A DNA stretch of 64,000 nt. It comes from Sisyra terminalis. Lineage: Eukaryota > Arthropoda > Insecta > Neuroptera > Sisyridae. The notes beneath the pieces are model-generated. The model had not been told where the DNA came from, searched no databases, and was given only the letters and a program-made list of their open reading frames with translations. How positions within the stretch are numbered: the stretch's first letter is position 1; the number at the start of each line of letters is the position of its first letter. Of this stretch, positions 23,401 through 35,537 are shown piece by piece. Position numbers and translations under genes: made by a program. The stretch is taken from NCBI GenBank assembly GCA_958496175.1, contig OY292274.1:3596001-3660000 (forward strand), written 5' to 3'.

Positions 23401-23930
23401 AATACATTAATTTAATCAGTTTGAATAGACATTAAAGTTATGAATTATTGAAATTATTGGCCATTAGAGTCTCAAAACAAAATTCACTCACATCTACGTC
23501 TGAAAAAGGAGTTTAAGGAGATGTTTGATCTAAATATTAATTTCGTGTATTTTTTTTTCACAATCTTGATTAATACCTTTCATAATATCAGGTCAATAAT
23601 TTTTGGCTAGTTATATATTCACATTTCACGATTAATTTCCAGTAAATGTAGATTTTGTAATGGCTCCAATTGAAATAAACATTAATAAGTAGGTACTGTC
23701 GATTGACTGCCGCTAATTTATATACAATTTCTTCCAAATTTTATTTATGTAATAAAATAAGTAATGGTAATCAATATTCTACTTGTAAAATTTAGTTTAA
23801 TGGTTTAGGAAAATTTTGTAAAATAATTTCATACTTAAGGCGAGGTTTCATTTAAGCGACCGACCAAAATACAGATTTTCTTGTTTTTTTTCATAGACCA
23901 GAATTATCACACAAAAGCTTTTTACTTATA

Positions 23931-24844
23931 GGGGAGACTGGGTACAAAAGTAATGGCGGGTCGAAAGTAAAAAAGTGCTTTTATAGGTTTATCCAATGGG
24001 CAAATATCGTTTTGCTGCCATCAGGTGATAGCCTAGAGCACCCCCCTCAATCGCATTAAGTCGACGCGTGCGCAGTGCCTTGTTAGGTTATATAATAAGA
24101 CGTAATGTGTTTTAACGAGCCAAAAGTAAGTTTTTCGACGTTTTTTATTGATTGTTTACATAGTCGTAAAAGGATCATAGAAATCCGAATGTTTGCATAT
24201 CCATTCTTCAGTAGATAAATTGTACATTGTTTAAATTCATTTTTGTCTAGCACGTTCCGTTTTACGAAGTTATGTTACACGTTTTATTAAAAATGAGAAT
24301 GGATACAAAAGTAACATAGCCCCCTAGGGTACAAAAGTAATATGTTACTTTTGTCCTCGTAATGATTTTATTACTAATATCACATTTTTATGGATATCTA
24401 CTTCAATAGAATGGTTTTCGATACATTTCCATGTCGGTAGTTCTTCATGCAGTAGTTCTTATGCGTTGTCGCGGCATTCTATTGATTCATATCATTAAAA
24501 TATATATATTTTGAGTATTTAAAATGCTGAATTTGGTTTATATCAATAATATAAAGTCTTTGAATAAGTAATTTGCTGATTTAACTTGTACTATTGTTTT
24601 CATTAGCAACCCTTAGCAGTCTTGTTACTTTCGACCCGCCTATGTGGTCGAAAGTAACAACTGACAATTTTTTTTAACTCAGTGTTATTCATATAAAACA
24701 CACCATAATTTAATAAATCAAGTTACTATTGTGAAGAACATAAACTAAATTCATATGTGGTTATATTCATTTAATGGCAATAATAACACCCAGCCAGAAA
24801 TCAAGGTAAAAGTACAACTTGTTACTTTTGTACCCGGTCTCCCC
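23931..24844. mobile_element. TIR element with many TACAAAAGTAA subterminal motifs
   Basis: The left end reads GGGGAGACTGGGTACAAAAG and the complement of the right end reads GGGGAGACCGGGTACAAAAG, both continuing TAA. TATA flanks both ends (23927-23930, 24845-24848). The 914-bp interior has at least eight copies of (G)TAC/TCGAAAAGTAA-like words in both orientations, including a perfect local hairpin near 24330-24350 and paired GCGGGTCGAAAGTAA (23957) and TTACTTTCGACCCGC (about 24625). Such motif arrays usually bind the transposase of the autonomous partner. No ORF is present and the superfamily is unassigned. Confidence 0.75.
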
Positions 24845-24848
24845 TATA

Positions 24849-25800
24849 TTTAATACTCTAGGAACTCAATAACTAGATGTCATTAAAGGCTCTCTGAACT
24901 TTGCCATATATGTAAGTTCACTATCAATTCAATTAAATATTTGAACTTCTTACGGAACAAATTAAAAAAACATTTTCTAGGGGATAGCTTTTGATTTTAT
25001 GTATAATATATTGCGGTCTTTTCAGTGAACAAATTCGTTAATGAATTGAAAAAAATGAGTTCAAGATCTTTAAACATTAATTTCAAGAGCAATTCTATGA
25101 ATTTATATTATTTGATTGAGAAAAAAGAAGCAAGTGGGAAACCAAAAAAACCAATTAAAAAAGCCTGTGTTTTTTAAATTCATTAACTAAATTTTTATTA
25201 ATTCAATAGGCATCTTTTTATCAATTATTTCAGTTTTACATTTGAATAACTTTAATGTTTAATTAGCTTTATGAATCTACATTATTTTTTGCTATTTATT
25301 CAAATGTTGAGTTTACTTTTCATTAATTCGAATATTTTTATATGGTCTTTTCTAATATCCGTTTCTTATACAAACTCAATAAAATTTGAATTTCTGAATA
25401 GCAAGTAATATTGTCAGGTGAATATGGTAATGGCATTTTCAAAAAGAACTTTTTTAAACATTGGATTCTCCTGAATATAAATGATGAAATTATGCAAGAA
25501 TATTGACAATAAAAACCATCAAATACAAGTCGAAAATTAGATATTTCGAAAAATAAATTCATTCTAATCTTTAAGATAATAATTTTTATATGGACAAAAT
25601 GAATGGGTGTTTCTACCATAGTTTAATGATGGAAGATTATTTTGTATCGTGAATGTTTGATACCTAAAATTGCTTAAAAGGAATAAAAGTACTATTTATA
25701 ACATATATGGTACAGTCGTTTAAGCATATGCACTCACCAAAAAATACGTAAAAGCCAATTATTTTATTAATTAATATAGATTAAGTCCTAACCATAATTC
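24849..25800. other. AT-rich stretch without gene
   Basis: A 93-codon minus-strand frame (25619-25338) is hydrophobic and AT-driven with no motif; not called. Confidence 0.45.
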
Positions 25801-25807
25801 CACCAAA

Positions 25808-26290
25808 AAATCCAGCACCGGAAAGCGCGGCTCAAACTTCCTTCCAAGTTGATTTTTCCAAAAAAAAAAATATTTCTTCATTAAAACTTTTGAATTGTGC
25901 TAGATACAAATAAAAAAGTTATTATCAAAATGAAAGATGAAGATATTTTCTACAAAAAAGGTTCTTTACCAATTTTCCATGAATGCTATAGTTTGACCGG
26001 AAATTGATGTTGAAAGCACTAGTGTTTTTTTTTACTTAAGTTCAGATGGCGCTCAAACTTTCCGCGCAAAACATATTGCGAAAATTTTGATTTCTCAGCA
26101 AATGTGTAATTTTTTGTTAAGAATCAAAATGGATCTTTGATTTTTGATTAAATGGTTATAGAAAATCCAATGCTGTCCGCGAATCGTAACTTTTGGTGCA
26201 AAACTCGACCATTTATTGCGTCAAATGCAAGAAGCTACAATTTTAGATTTTCCCATGATATACTAAATGTTGTTTAGTAAATTTTGCCAT
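25808..26290. repeat. Diverged foldback-family relative
   Basis: The region contains CGGCTCAAACTTCCTTCC, a second GCGCTCAAACTTTCCGCGC about 220 bases on, and TTTCTACAAAAAAGGTTCTTT. These recall the GGAAGGTTTGAGCCC and CTACAAAAAAGGTCTC words of the foldback family at 3388 and 39452. A further 50 bases (26165-26215, CAATGCTGTCCGCGAATCG) are shared with 6545-6594. The boundaries are not resolvable by eye. Confidence 0.4.
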
Positions 26291-26299
26291 AATCAATTG

Positions 26300-27751
26300 G
26301 AATATGCTTCGGTGAATTATGTACATTAAATGCGAGAAAATATAGATTGAAAATCAATAGATATTGAAGTTGAAAGTATCAATTTTTTGTCTTGCTTATA
26401 TATATATTGTATAAATAAACAATAAACGTAAATAGGTTTATTGTAAACTATGTATACATACTTTGCATCATAGCGATTGTTTTTTTCGCCCACGAACTTA
26501 AAGCAATTCGAGCAAATAAATTACAAAACTATGTGTAACCTTGATTTCAAATAACTCTCCTTTCTTTCTTTTCATTTTATTTATCCGAGAATCGCTATAT
26601 ACTGGAAAAATCCCATCAAAAAATAATAGTTTTTGTGGTTAAACGAAATTTGTGGTAATCGTTCTATTTAATTATAATTTTAATTTGATATAGATGAGAG
26701 GAATTTAGCATTAAATTTAATCTATTAGTGTTTCTATAACTCTTAACACAGGATTAGGAGTTCTTAAATTTTCTGAAAGAAGTGTCGTTCGTTTTTTGCT
26801 TAACTTTAATAGCAATATGATTACTTTTACCATAATATTTAAATAACATTTGTTAATATGGCAAATTTAAGACGCAAAAAGAAGCAAGCAAATTAGAAAG
26901 CAGATCATTATTTATTAGAATATAAATAAAGAAAAAATAGATGAGAAAAATTTAATTTAACTAAACAAAAACTTAGCTTGGTGACCTGAATACTGGGGGT
27001 GAAACCCCCTGCCTCCATAAATTTTGTTTATGATATTCAACTAAAACTCATAACTATAAAAGTGGAACTTGTTTATAAAATATTAATATTTTTTATAAGA
27101 TTGCAATTTGGAAACTACGTTAAATCTTCTTAGATACAATGGCTAATATAATTTTTATACGTTGCAAAATTCCTCGTGTTTTTAAAAAAGGTGGTTATTT
27201 TGGTGGCCGTTTGGTTGATTTGACAAATTCACAATCATAACTCTTATTTAATAAAGACATAACATATTGTCTTTTCCTCAATATATTTGTGGAAAAAAAC
27301 TTCAAAGATCTAAAAACTAATTTGATAATAAAAAGATCAAATCGATAAAATAATTAAACGTAACTTGCAGATTATTTCAATGGAATGTTTTATCGAGGGG
27401 TGTTAATTTAATATATCTAAATATAGTAATTTCAATAAAGGTTTTAAGTATAATCAATTTTAATAATGATAAATTCGACATCATTTTTGTTCAAGTGCTA
27501 TACAAATAAAACTCTTAAAAAATTTAATTTCCTCTTTTTATCTAGTCTTTGTTTACGTTATCACTTGAAAGCTCTATCCTCCAAATTCTCAAAAGTATTT
27601 CTAGTAACATAGTTTTTGTTGAACAATGTGCCGTAAACATAAAGTCTTACGGTTTGATTGGTATTTGTGGCAATTTATTCGTAAAAAATCGGTATTATGT
27701 TCAAAAAGTTTTTTGTTCAAGTGTTAAAATTTGTGTTTCCTTTTGTTTCAG
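26300..27751. other. Probable intron of the 27.7-kb gene
   Basis: AT-rich noncoding sequence ending in a good acceptor, CCTTTTGTTTCAG at 27739-27751. It is the 3' part of a long intron whose donor I could not locate in the window. Confidence 0.55.
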
Positions 27752-30700
27752 TTGGAAGCGGAATTGTTAGCAGCAAGGCAAGAATTAGAAGGCGTTCAGA
27801 AAGCTCTTCGCCATCAGACGCAGCGATGTCGAGAACTTGTTAATGAATTTAGTCGGAAATTGCAGTCAAAGGAATTGGAAATTCACTCGGAACGACAACT
27901 TCGCGATCAACAGTTGACTAAAGTTCTTCGTGCACTTTTGTTGTTTGAAGCCCGTTTGGTAAAGGAACAAAAACTGATTCGACAACAGCTAAAAGATAAA
28001 GATATGACCATTTATTTTCAACAACTGCAAATCCGGAAATTGCAATTAGTCAACAATGAAGCCTGTTGTAAAAATTGCCAAAGCTCCAACCTGGAAAGTT
28101 TGGATAGTAATTCGGAGATTTTCGAAAATGGTAATGAACATTTGGGAAAACATTGCGATAGTGGCTCGGAAATTTATGCAATTTCCGAAAAAGACTTCAA
28201 ACGCATGTCGGGTGAGAGTGTGATGGGGGAAAATCGAATAACGTACATAAAAAATAAGCAAAATTTAAAGAGTAACGACAATGGTAGTAAAAGAAGTAAA
28301 AAATATCCAACTAGTCGTCGCAGTGCAGGAACTTATCTTGAAATTTTACGTCGTCGAGAATCGTGTCATGATAGCAGCTCTAACGACGAAGGATCCGACC
28401 CGACCAACGACTCACGGACAACCGAACATCAAATCTCCAAAGTTTCTCAACGCATCGAAAACATTTTCTCAGAGAATTCCGAAACGATATTATCATCGAA
28501 AAAATTCTCCGATCGAATCGACTCATTGCATGGTATAAAACGAGTACATAATAATGAAAAGGGTGGAAGTCTCTCGGACGAACTATACACCAGTTCGTCA
28601 ATATCGGCGTCGAGTTCCAGTGCAACCAGCACAAATTATTGCTCTACGGCCGACATTCGAGGTAGTTACGAACCCAATGGACAATTCAATTGTTACTCAA
28701 GTACGAAAAGTGAATCGGAAGTAACTTATGCAGAGAGTACAAAAAAAGACGATGGCTTCGCCGAAGGCGACAATCTTTCAATAGAGGTTTTTGAACTAGC
28801 CGATGACATTGGCGACGAGAATGATTTCGTTGGTACATCACCAAGAAAAAATTCATTCGTTTTTGAAAAAAACGAGGCAGAAATTAACGAAAATTGGTAT
28901 GCAAGTGCCAGCGATCAAGAAGACGATCAAAAATGTGGTATGTACGGAAACAATCCCGTACTGGAATGCATGAATCAAATTCTACTTCAAAACATAAACG
29001 ATTCGATAAACTCCCCACCGAAAAGCCCCGTTAATACTCTATCAAAATCAAAAAGCGCAAAACGCGTAAAATTCAGTGACGAAAACAATGAAACGAAACC
29101 CAACGATGAAAAACCTTCCGAAATACAAAAGACGTTCGTCGAATCTCCCGACAACAATAACTACTATGAAACACCAATTCAAAATGTGGCTAACGTCTAC
29201 GAAGTGCCTCAAAGTATTTACAGTAATGATTATGAGCAAATATTGATCGACAGAAATGATTCCATTCAACATAACTGGCTTAAAAATCATCCTTCCAAAT
29301 CTGAAAATTTACAAGAAAAAGAAATCAATCGAATGACCGTCCAAAAACTTTCCGTTCCGAAAAAAAATTGTGAACTCGACAACTTGAATGATTCAAACAA
29401 GTATTATTATGTGGATGTTGATTCCAAACTTGCCAGTAATTTAACAGTACAATCCAAATTACGTAAATCTAAATTGTCTCGAATACCACCAGCTTTGCCT
29501 CCCAAACCGGCCAACTTGCTTTCCAAATACAAAATCAACGGAAAGCCGTTAACGATTGAAAATGTTAATCACATTAGTAAAAGCAATGACGTGTCTGGAA
29601 ACGAGCCGGAGCCAGACTATTGTTCGATTTCTGAATTGAATATGGCAGCCATAGACACCGTAAGTTTGCCTAAGGTGGCTAAAGTGGTTGAAAATCTTCA
29701 ACATTTATCCAACGTTTCGACGATTTACGACCAAATTATCGGCAACACACCACCGAAACAGCCACCTAATAACTTGAGCAAAACGACAAAACGGGAGACA
29801 GGCCCTACGCCGAATAAATCACCAACAAAAAAATCTCCGGAAATTCCAAAACTACCTCAAGTTTCTGAAATAATAATTCCTAGCGAATCAGACAACGATT
29901 CGTCTAGTAAAGACGACACGATTAGAATCAATCAAGACAATTACATTAAAAACAATTCGCAACTGTTGAAGCAAAAATCGCCAACAAAACTCAACGGAAA
30001 GATTCCAATCAAAATTGGAACTTCAGTTTCTAGTTTAATCACTGGATTTAACAACCAAATAATTTTATCGGAAATAAATAACACGCCCACTAAATCGAAA
30101 AGTAACAACAATAATTGCAACAATATTAACAATAATAAGTCGATGTCAGCTCAAGTATTTACAAATTTTGATAGCAACCAAAATTTTGATAAATATCGAG
30201 GTGGCAATTTATGCGAGGCCGAGAAAATTTTCAAGGCTGAAACTCCACCTAGTTTTGAAAAATTTGATCTAAGTCAAAATTTCGAGGAGTTCAACTTAGA
30301 CGACTGTGAAATTTGTGAAGAGTATCACATTGATATCGACGAATCGTCCCGTGACAAAAGTGTTTCAAGTGATGAATTACAGTCTCAGAAATCTGAGCAA
30401 GGCGAAAAGCCTCCAAATCCAACGTTCTCTCCAAAATCAGAACAATCAATTTCGTCCTCATCCCTTTCTTCACTATCATCGTCGTCGTTATGCAATTCCA
30501 CATCGAATTTACTACAGCCAAACTTTTCTTTAGCGGCCACCAAGTCCAATTCGATTTACAGCCAACAGCCGAACTATGAACAGTTTCTGGAATGTACCGG
30601 ACTTAGTTCCAAATCAATTCTAACACCGACACGTTTAATAAGCAATCATAAGAGTATGTTGAAGCCAAAAGATGTTAAATTGCGAGACAAAGTTAGGTCT

Positions 30701-30760
30701 TCAACTTTTGATCGACAACAAAACAATACAATCAAATACTATTCTGAACCTTATCTTTAA
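27752..30760 (+). CDS. Terminal exon of a large coiled-coil/disordered protein, function unknown
   Basis: I do not recognise the gene. A polypyrimidine-AG acceptor (TTTTGTTTCAG) precedes an open frame of 1,002 codons ending TAA at 30758, so this is the last coding exon and the true start lies upstream. Numbering from the exon start, residues 1-100 form a strongly predicted-looking coiled coil (heptads such as LEAELLAARQELEGVQKAL and LLFEARLVKEQKLIRQQL), followed by CCKNC. The rest is hydrophilic and Ser/Asn/Asp-rich, probably disordered. It has a KRVKF sequence near 436 that fits the PP1-docking RVxF pattern, RIPPALPPKP near 578 that fits SH3 ligands, EPDYCSISEL near 618 (possible phosphotyrosine site), and a poly-Ser tract near 900. 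The basic C-terminus (SNHKSMLKPKDVKLRDKVR) looks conserved-domain-like. A scaffold or adaptor role is inference only. Confidence 0.85.
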   Translation: MEAELLAARQELEGVQKALRHQTQRCRELVNEFSRKLQSKELEIHSERQLRDQQLTKVLRALLLFEARLVKEQKLIRQQLKDKDMTIYFQQLQIRKLQLVNNEACCKNCQSSNLESLDSNSEIFENGNEHLGKHCDSGSEIYAISEKDFKRMSGESVMGENRITYIKNKQNLKSNDNGSKRSKKYPTSRRSAGTYLEILRRRESCHDSSSNDEGSDPTNDSRTTEHQISKVSQRIENIFSENSETILSSKKFSDRIDSLHGIKRVHNNEKGGSLSDELYTSSSISASSSSATSTNYCSTADIRGSYEPNGQFNCYSSTKSESEVTYAESTKKDDGFAEGDNLSIEVFELADDIGDENDFVGTSPRKNSFVFEKNEAEINENWYASASDQEDDQKCGMYGNNPVLECMNQILLQNINDSINSPPKSPVNTLSKSKSAKRVKFSDENNETKPNDEKPSEIQKTFVESPDNNNYYETPIQNVANVYEVPQSIYSNDYEQILIDRNDSIQHNWLKNHPSKSENLQEKEINRMTVQKLSVPKKNCELDNLNDSNKYYYVDVDSKLASNLTVQSKLRKSKLSRIPPALPPKPANLLSKYKINGKPLTIENVNHISKSNDVSGNEPEPDYCSISELNMAAIDTVSLPKVAKVVENLQHLSNVSTIYDQIIGNTPPKQPPNNLSKTTKRETGPTPNKSPTKKSPEIPKLPQVSEIIIPSESDNDSSSKDDTIRINQDNYIKNNSQLLKQKSPTKLNGKIPIKIGTSVSSLITGFNNQIILSEINNTPTKSKSNNNNCNNINNNKSMSAQVFTNFDSNQNFDKYRGGNLCEAEKIFKAETPPSFEKFDLSQNFEEFNLDDCEICEEYHIDIDESSRDKSVSSDELQSQKSEQGEKPPNPTFSPKSEQSISSSSLSSLSSSSLCNSTSNLLQPNFSLAATKSNSIYSQQPNYEQFLECTGLSSKSILTPTRLISNHKSMLKPKDVKLRDKVRSSTFDRQQNNTIKYYSEPYL

Positions 30761-30900
30761 TTTATAGAATTACATAATTTAATTGTTTTGGCTTTCAATG
30801 TATGCCTAATTTATACTTAAAACATCATTAAAAATAACAATTTTGAGAAGTAAACGACCTAATAAATAAAGCTTTAAGTTACCAAGAATTATTGTGCAAA
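30761..30900 (+). other. 3' UTR with polyadenylation signal
   Basis: Overlapping AATAAA signals occur at 30861-30870, about 100 bases after the stop of the 27752-30760 exon, a normal distance for an insect 3' end. Later AATAAA words (for example near 31280) could give longer forms. Confidence 0.6.
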
Positions 30901-33470
30901 ATATATAAAAAATCGAGCTATGACTACAGCCAAAGTCTTTTAGTATTGTATACCAATTTCAATTTCATTGAATTAATTTATTATAAATTTCATGTAGCCT
31001 TTTTAAAATTAGCCAATTGTTAGATTATCTATAAGTCAATGATTTTTATTGATGTCCATTAAATGTTGTTAAAGGTTGGAAAATACTTATAATTGCGAAT
31101 TTTTATGTTATTACAATGTTTCAGGCTTTTTTTTAATATAAAAATCATATCCATATTAATCATATGTAATGAATGTTACTTGACATAAATTCGATATAGA
31201 AATATTGATCCAAAAATATTGAAAAAAGCAAATAGTCCAGAATTGGTTCTTAATCAGTTGATTATGGAGATACCAGCATTCAATAAAGACTACAAATAAA
31301 AAAATCATTATAAACACTGTTATTTGTTCTGAAATTTTTCCATTTCCAAAAATCGCTATCCGGTAGGAGTCGTTTGTATTGCTCCTTCACACCACTGAAT
31401 AGGGCGTAATATGGTTAATGTGGATATAATTTTCGCTAATTGAAAAGCAAATTTTTGAAGAAAAGTAAACAATTAAATGTAATTTTGAACTAGAATGAAA
31501 CATGAAACTTCTATGAGAATTATTCAATACTGTTTTAATTAGAACTGGTTTATTGTACCATGAAACTTGTAATAACCATTCCTTCTATTTCTATTATCTT
31601 ACATAGGACAAAAAATTAAGCTTAGAATAAACATACAATCAAAAGCCCTTTCATTAAATTCATTGAATCAAAATTATGTTTATAAATTCATATTATAAAA
31701 TAGATTTCTAAAAAAAACAAGCTATAAGATCTTTTTAGATCCTGAGTAAAATTAAAACGAAGTGAATATTCATATTATCATCCCTCAAGTAGAAATAATA
31801 CATTTAATGTTTCCATCTATTCTTAACTTTTGAGCCAAAAAAAAATTCCAATATATGTGCACCAACCAAATTAAATGGACTATAAATAATTTGATTGTAA
31901 ATACAGAAAAACTAATATAAATGTTTACCAATAAGTTACGCATGTTTATGGAATATTTAATTTTAATTACGGTAACGATTTTGTACATTTTTAGTAATAG
32001 CACTATCTGTACAAAAGCTTGCAGCCTATATTTTATTTGCTAATAAGCAAATTAAAAGATGTTGTTATTGCTTTTATTTAATGTATTTAGTAGGCAAAAT
32101 ATGAAATTATCATACTTTGTCACTTTAATATTTTAACTTATATTAATCAAATGTATATCTAATCATTTTTAAAAAGATGATTTATTATGGAAGTTATGTA
32201 AGTTCACTTTAGGAAAAACCCATTTATTTTTTACAAATAGGTTTTCTTATATTCTTCGTTTACAATTTGTCTCATTTAATAAAATATGTATCAATTAGAA
32301 TGTGTTGTGATTGACTTGAAATCATTATTATTGTAAGTGTTGAATATTTTCAAATACAGATTTTTAAAAAGACTATTTATGGAGGGATGGACTTACATCA
32401 CTTTCATGATAAGGGACTTTAATACTTAAAATTTTATTGTAAAAAAGAAAAGAATATTTTATTATAATATAAAAATTAAATTTGTAAAATTATAACGTAA
32501 ACATGTTGTTTATTCGTATCTTTTAAACTTTCAGAAAATATTTCAACGAAAATTGAACTTGGCTTTCGTACGCCATGTAACTTTTGTTTAGGCTTGATAT
32601 TTGGAAGAAATGCATTTATGTATTGTGGAGTAACGTTTTGAAAAGTAAGTCAAATAGGCAACCAACTTTAATTAAACGCTTCTATTGTACATTCTAAACT
32701 ACAATTGAAGGTATAGTACGAGCCTACGAGGTTTTTGAACGTGGTTTGTTTCGGGAAAAATTTGCACAGCATGTACGGGTGGACGTATACTTTTAATTGG
32801 CATCGTAAAAAAAAAATTGGAATTTGACGATTTTCGTGAAAAATCAACGAGGTTTGCCGACGTTTTATGATTTCGAAATAGATTGTTATATTATCGTTTA
32901 ATACATTATTACAAACCCGAAACTGTATTTGGTTCCCAAATCAACCCTTATTTAACGATGTTACATGCGATTGAAGTGTAGATAGTTTAAAGATTTCTTC
33001 TGGCACTTTGATGGTCGATTTCATCCCTTAAACGTGGTTTGTTTTCGGAAAAATTTGCCCAGTAGGTACGGGTGGACGTATACTTTTGATACAATACCTC
33101 GTACTATACCTACGTACGAATCGTATACCTCGTATACTTTTATACAATCGTAAATTATAAACTATATATCGTAAATTCTAACGGCTGTTATACAAGTACT
33201 AGCCTAGTGTGATTTTTTTTGGTTCTTATCGTTTTAATTTTTTCTGTCTCAATAATTTTGAAGAATTATTTTCTCAATATATATTTTAGGAGGAAGAAAA
33301 CAACTTGAAAACAATGACATAAAGTACATCGACAAAAAGCCATATGTTAGCGCTTACGTGATGGCTTATATCGATAAGTTTAAGATCTTTAATCGTACAC
33401 GACACCCTTATGAAAAAAGCACTTCTACAAATTGTAAGAATTATAAGTAAATAAAGTAGTAAATAATTTA
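30901..33470. other. AT-rich intergenic stretch
   Basis: No gene recognised. A direct repeat of about 58 bases (AACGTGGTTTGTTTCGGG and following, ending GGGTGGACGTATACTTTT) occurs at 32738-32795 and again at 33031-33088, about 293 bp apart. The word GTATAGTACGAGCCTACGAG at 32711 is partly mirrored by CTCGTACTATACCTACG at 33106. Confidence 0.5.
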
Positions 33471-33489
33471 CAAATAATAGAAAAGTATA

Positions 33490-33682
33490 GAAATAGAAGT
33501 TATTATTTAATATTTTTTTATTGTTATTTAACGTCGCTTTTTAACTACCAAGGTTTTTCGCGACTCTAGGGTTAATAAAAATCCATAAATCGAGAAATAT
33601 CAAAAATTTGCTTGATACGAGATTTGAACCCCACACTTACCAGTTTTGGAGTGGCTACTTGGACCACTCGGCCACCAGTAGA
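33490..33682 (-). mobile_element. tRNA-derived SINE (copy 1)
   Basis: On the minus strand the head reads CTACTGGTGGCCGAGTGGTC, containing an A-box (TGGCCGAGTGG at 33663-33675), then GGGGTTCAAATCTC (B-box, 33619-33632), spaced as in a Ser/Leu-type tRNA. The arms do not close into a complete tRNA and the body continues into an AT-rich tail that is shared with copy 2 at 37150-37300. Hence a SINE and not a tRNA gene. Confidence 0.65.
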
Positions 33683-33694
33683 TTTAATAAATTA

Positions 33695-35537
33695 TCTATA
33701 AATATAAATAAAATTGGAGTGTCTGTTTGTAATATTGAAATAACCGCTTTTTACTACATGCATATATGAGTATGTACGGTACATACACCAAAATAACTGT
33801 CTGTCTGTTTGTTCCGGCTAATCTCTGAAATGGCTGAACCGATTTTGACGGGACTTTTATGGGCAAGTAGCTGATGTAATAAGGAGTGACTTAAGCTACT
33901 TTTATTTTAGATATAAAAAATCTTTTATTTTAGCAAAATAAAGTATTGTTGCAATTGAACAATCAACAATCGAAATTTTGGATTTAATAAGTGTAATTAA
34001 TTAATAATAAGTTTATGTTTTTGTTATATCATTTTAATAACAGCATTTTAAATCATTTTTACATCATACTTATACCAAATACCAAAGAGGCGGTTTTTAA
34101 TTTTTGTTTGTTTTTCAATAATCAAACTTTTTAAAATCTAATTTTTATGAACCAATGATTATGACCTGGAGCAATTATGTATTCTGCTAAAAAACATTAA
34201 GGGAGCATTTTTTTATCATATATTTCACTATCAATTAAAATATAAAATCTTCCTAACTAACTTTTCTTCGGTATTTAGAACAATATGAAAACCAATTATT
34301 GTTAATGAAAATAAATAAAATATTCTAATTTGCTTTCACGCATTCTACCTATTTCCAACAATTTTGTAAGTACAACGTCCAAATGTCCGAAATCGAAATT
34401 CGAATTGCTTTTTAGTCATGATAATCAAAATAAAGCACTTAATTTTTGTCGTTTTACATTGTATTTTCAAAAAAAAAAATGCATATTTGTGTCGATGAAA
34501 TTTGGAAAGTGTTTTCCTTATACGATGCAGATATATAATAATAAAGGGTTTTTGATAATTCCTCCCCTAAAAGACTGAAAAATGGCGGCCAAGTTTGTAC
34601 GGCATAACGTCTAATAAACAATCGAAATTTAAAATTTAATTATCAAAGTACCGTTAAGACAAAACGTAATTATCCTTTATTACAAAACAAAGTTGGTTTA
34701 ATATAAGAAACAGAAACTTTGGGTCTGCTTAAAAATTTAAACTCTGATAGATATATCTGAAAATGGTTAAGTTAAGTATATAAGTGAGAATTAAGTTTTT
34801 TTGGCTTTCACATATTGTAAACCTGAAAATCCGAAATATGTATTCACAAATAAAAACATTAGTGAGCGAATATCGAGTAGTGAGAAATTCGGCGAACTAA
34901 AAGAAAATGGTTTAATTATATAGTTGAAATTCAGATATTTTAATAATAAGTGCACAGATACATAATGGTTATACTTGATTATGGAGGAACTGGGTTTCGT
35001 GCAATTGAACAAATTTTAATTTCGCGGTAGTTTTGTACATTGCAGTAGTGTAATAGTTTTGAGAAATAGGTTCATTCGAGAGTCGAGACAACAAAATGGG
35101 ATTTCTACTAATATTCTAAATCTCAACTCTTTACTTCGTTATTTTTACGTGAGTGTTTTGATAAGTTATTACTGATTTAAATCATAATTAAGACCGACTT
35201 TATTGAACTTGACGATATTTTTTTATGTATAGATACTGATTAATGTATGGATTATTTGATTCACGGTAGGTATACGCAATTGAACATACTCTTTTTAGGT
35301 ATTTATAAATATTTTTTGAAAATTAATTGATGATTACATACAACTATTTTATTCTAAGCAACAGTTTTTTAAATGTTTCTTTAAAGTTGACAAAATCGTG
35401 TTTTTCAGTATGATTATGTTTTTCGTAAAAGAAATAAGAAAAATAAAAATTTTCATATACCACTACAAATAGCAAATCTAAAAAGAAAATACAATCGACA
35501 CCTACGTTACGCAGACGAAGTCGCGGGGATCAGTTGT
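33695..35537 (+). mobile_element. Non-autonomous Helitron-like element
   Basis: The 5' end is A|TCTATAAATATAAATAAAAT, followed by CTGTCTGTTTGTTCCGGC and GGCTGAACCGATTTTGACGG, a text very common near the 5' ends of insect Helitrons. The 3' end reads ACGCAGACGAAGTCGCGGGG then ATCAGTTGTT, a decayed form of the usual hairpin plus CTRR end. No Rep or helicase coding remains. The interior (33950-34865) is shared with 16270-17245. No target duplication is expected or seen. Confidence 0.65.

Noticed and set aside
25338..25619. 93-codon minus-strand frame
   Set aside because: AT-driven composition rich in Ile/Phe/Lys; no recognisable family or neighbouring exon.
32738..33088. Two direct repeats as short LTRs of a retrotransposon
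   Set aside because: No TG...CA ends, primer-binding site or polypurine tract, and only about 290 bp apart.
33612..33682. Candidate tRNA gene (Ser/Leu type) on the minus strand
   Set aside because: A and B boxes are present, but the acceptor and anticodon stems do not close and the sequence continues into a tail shared with another copy at 37.2 kb, so a SINE is more likely.
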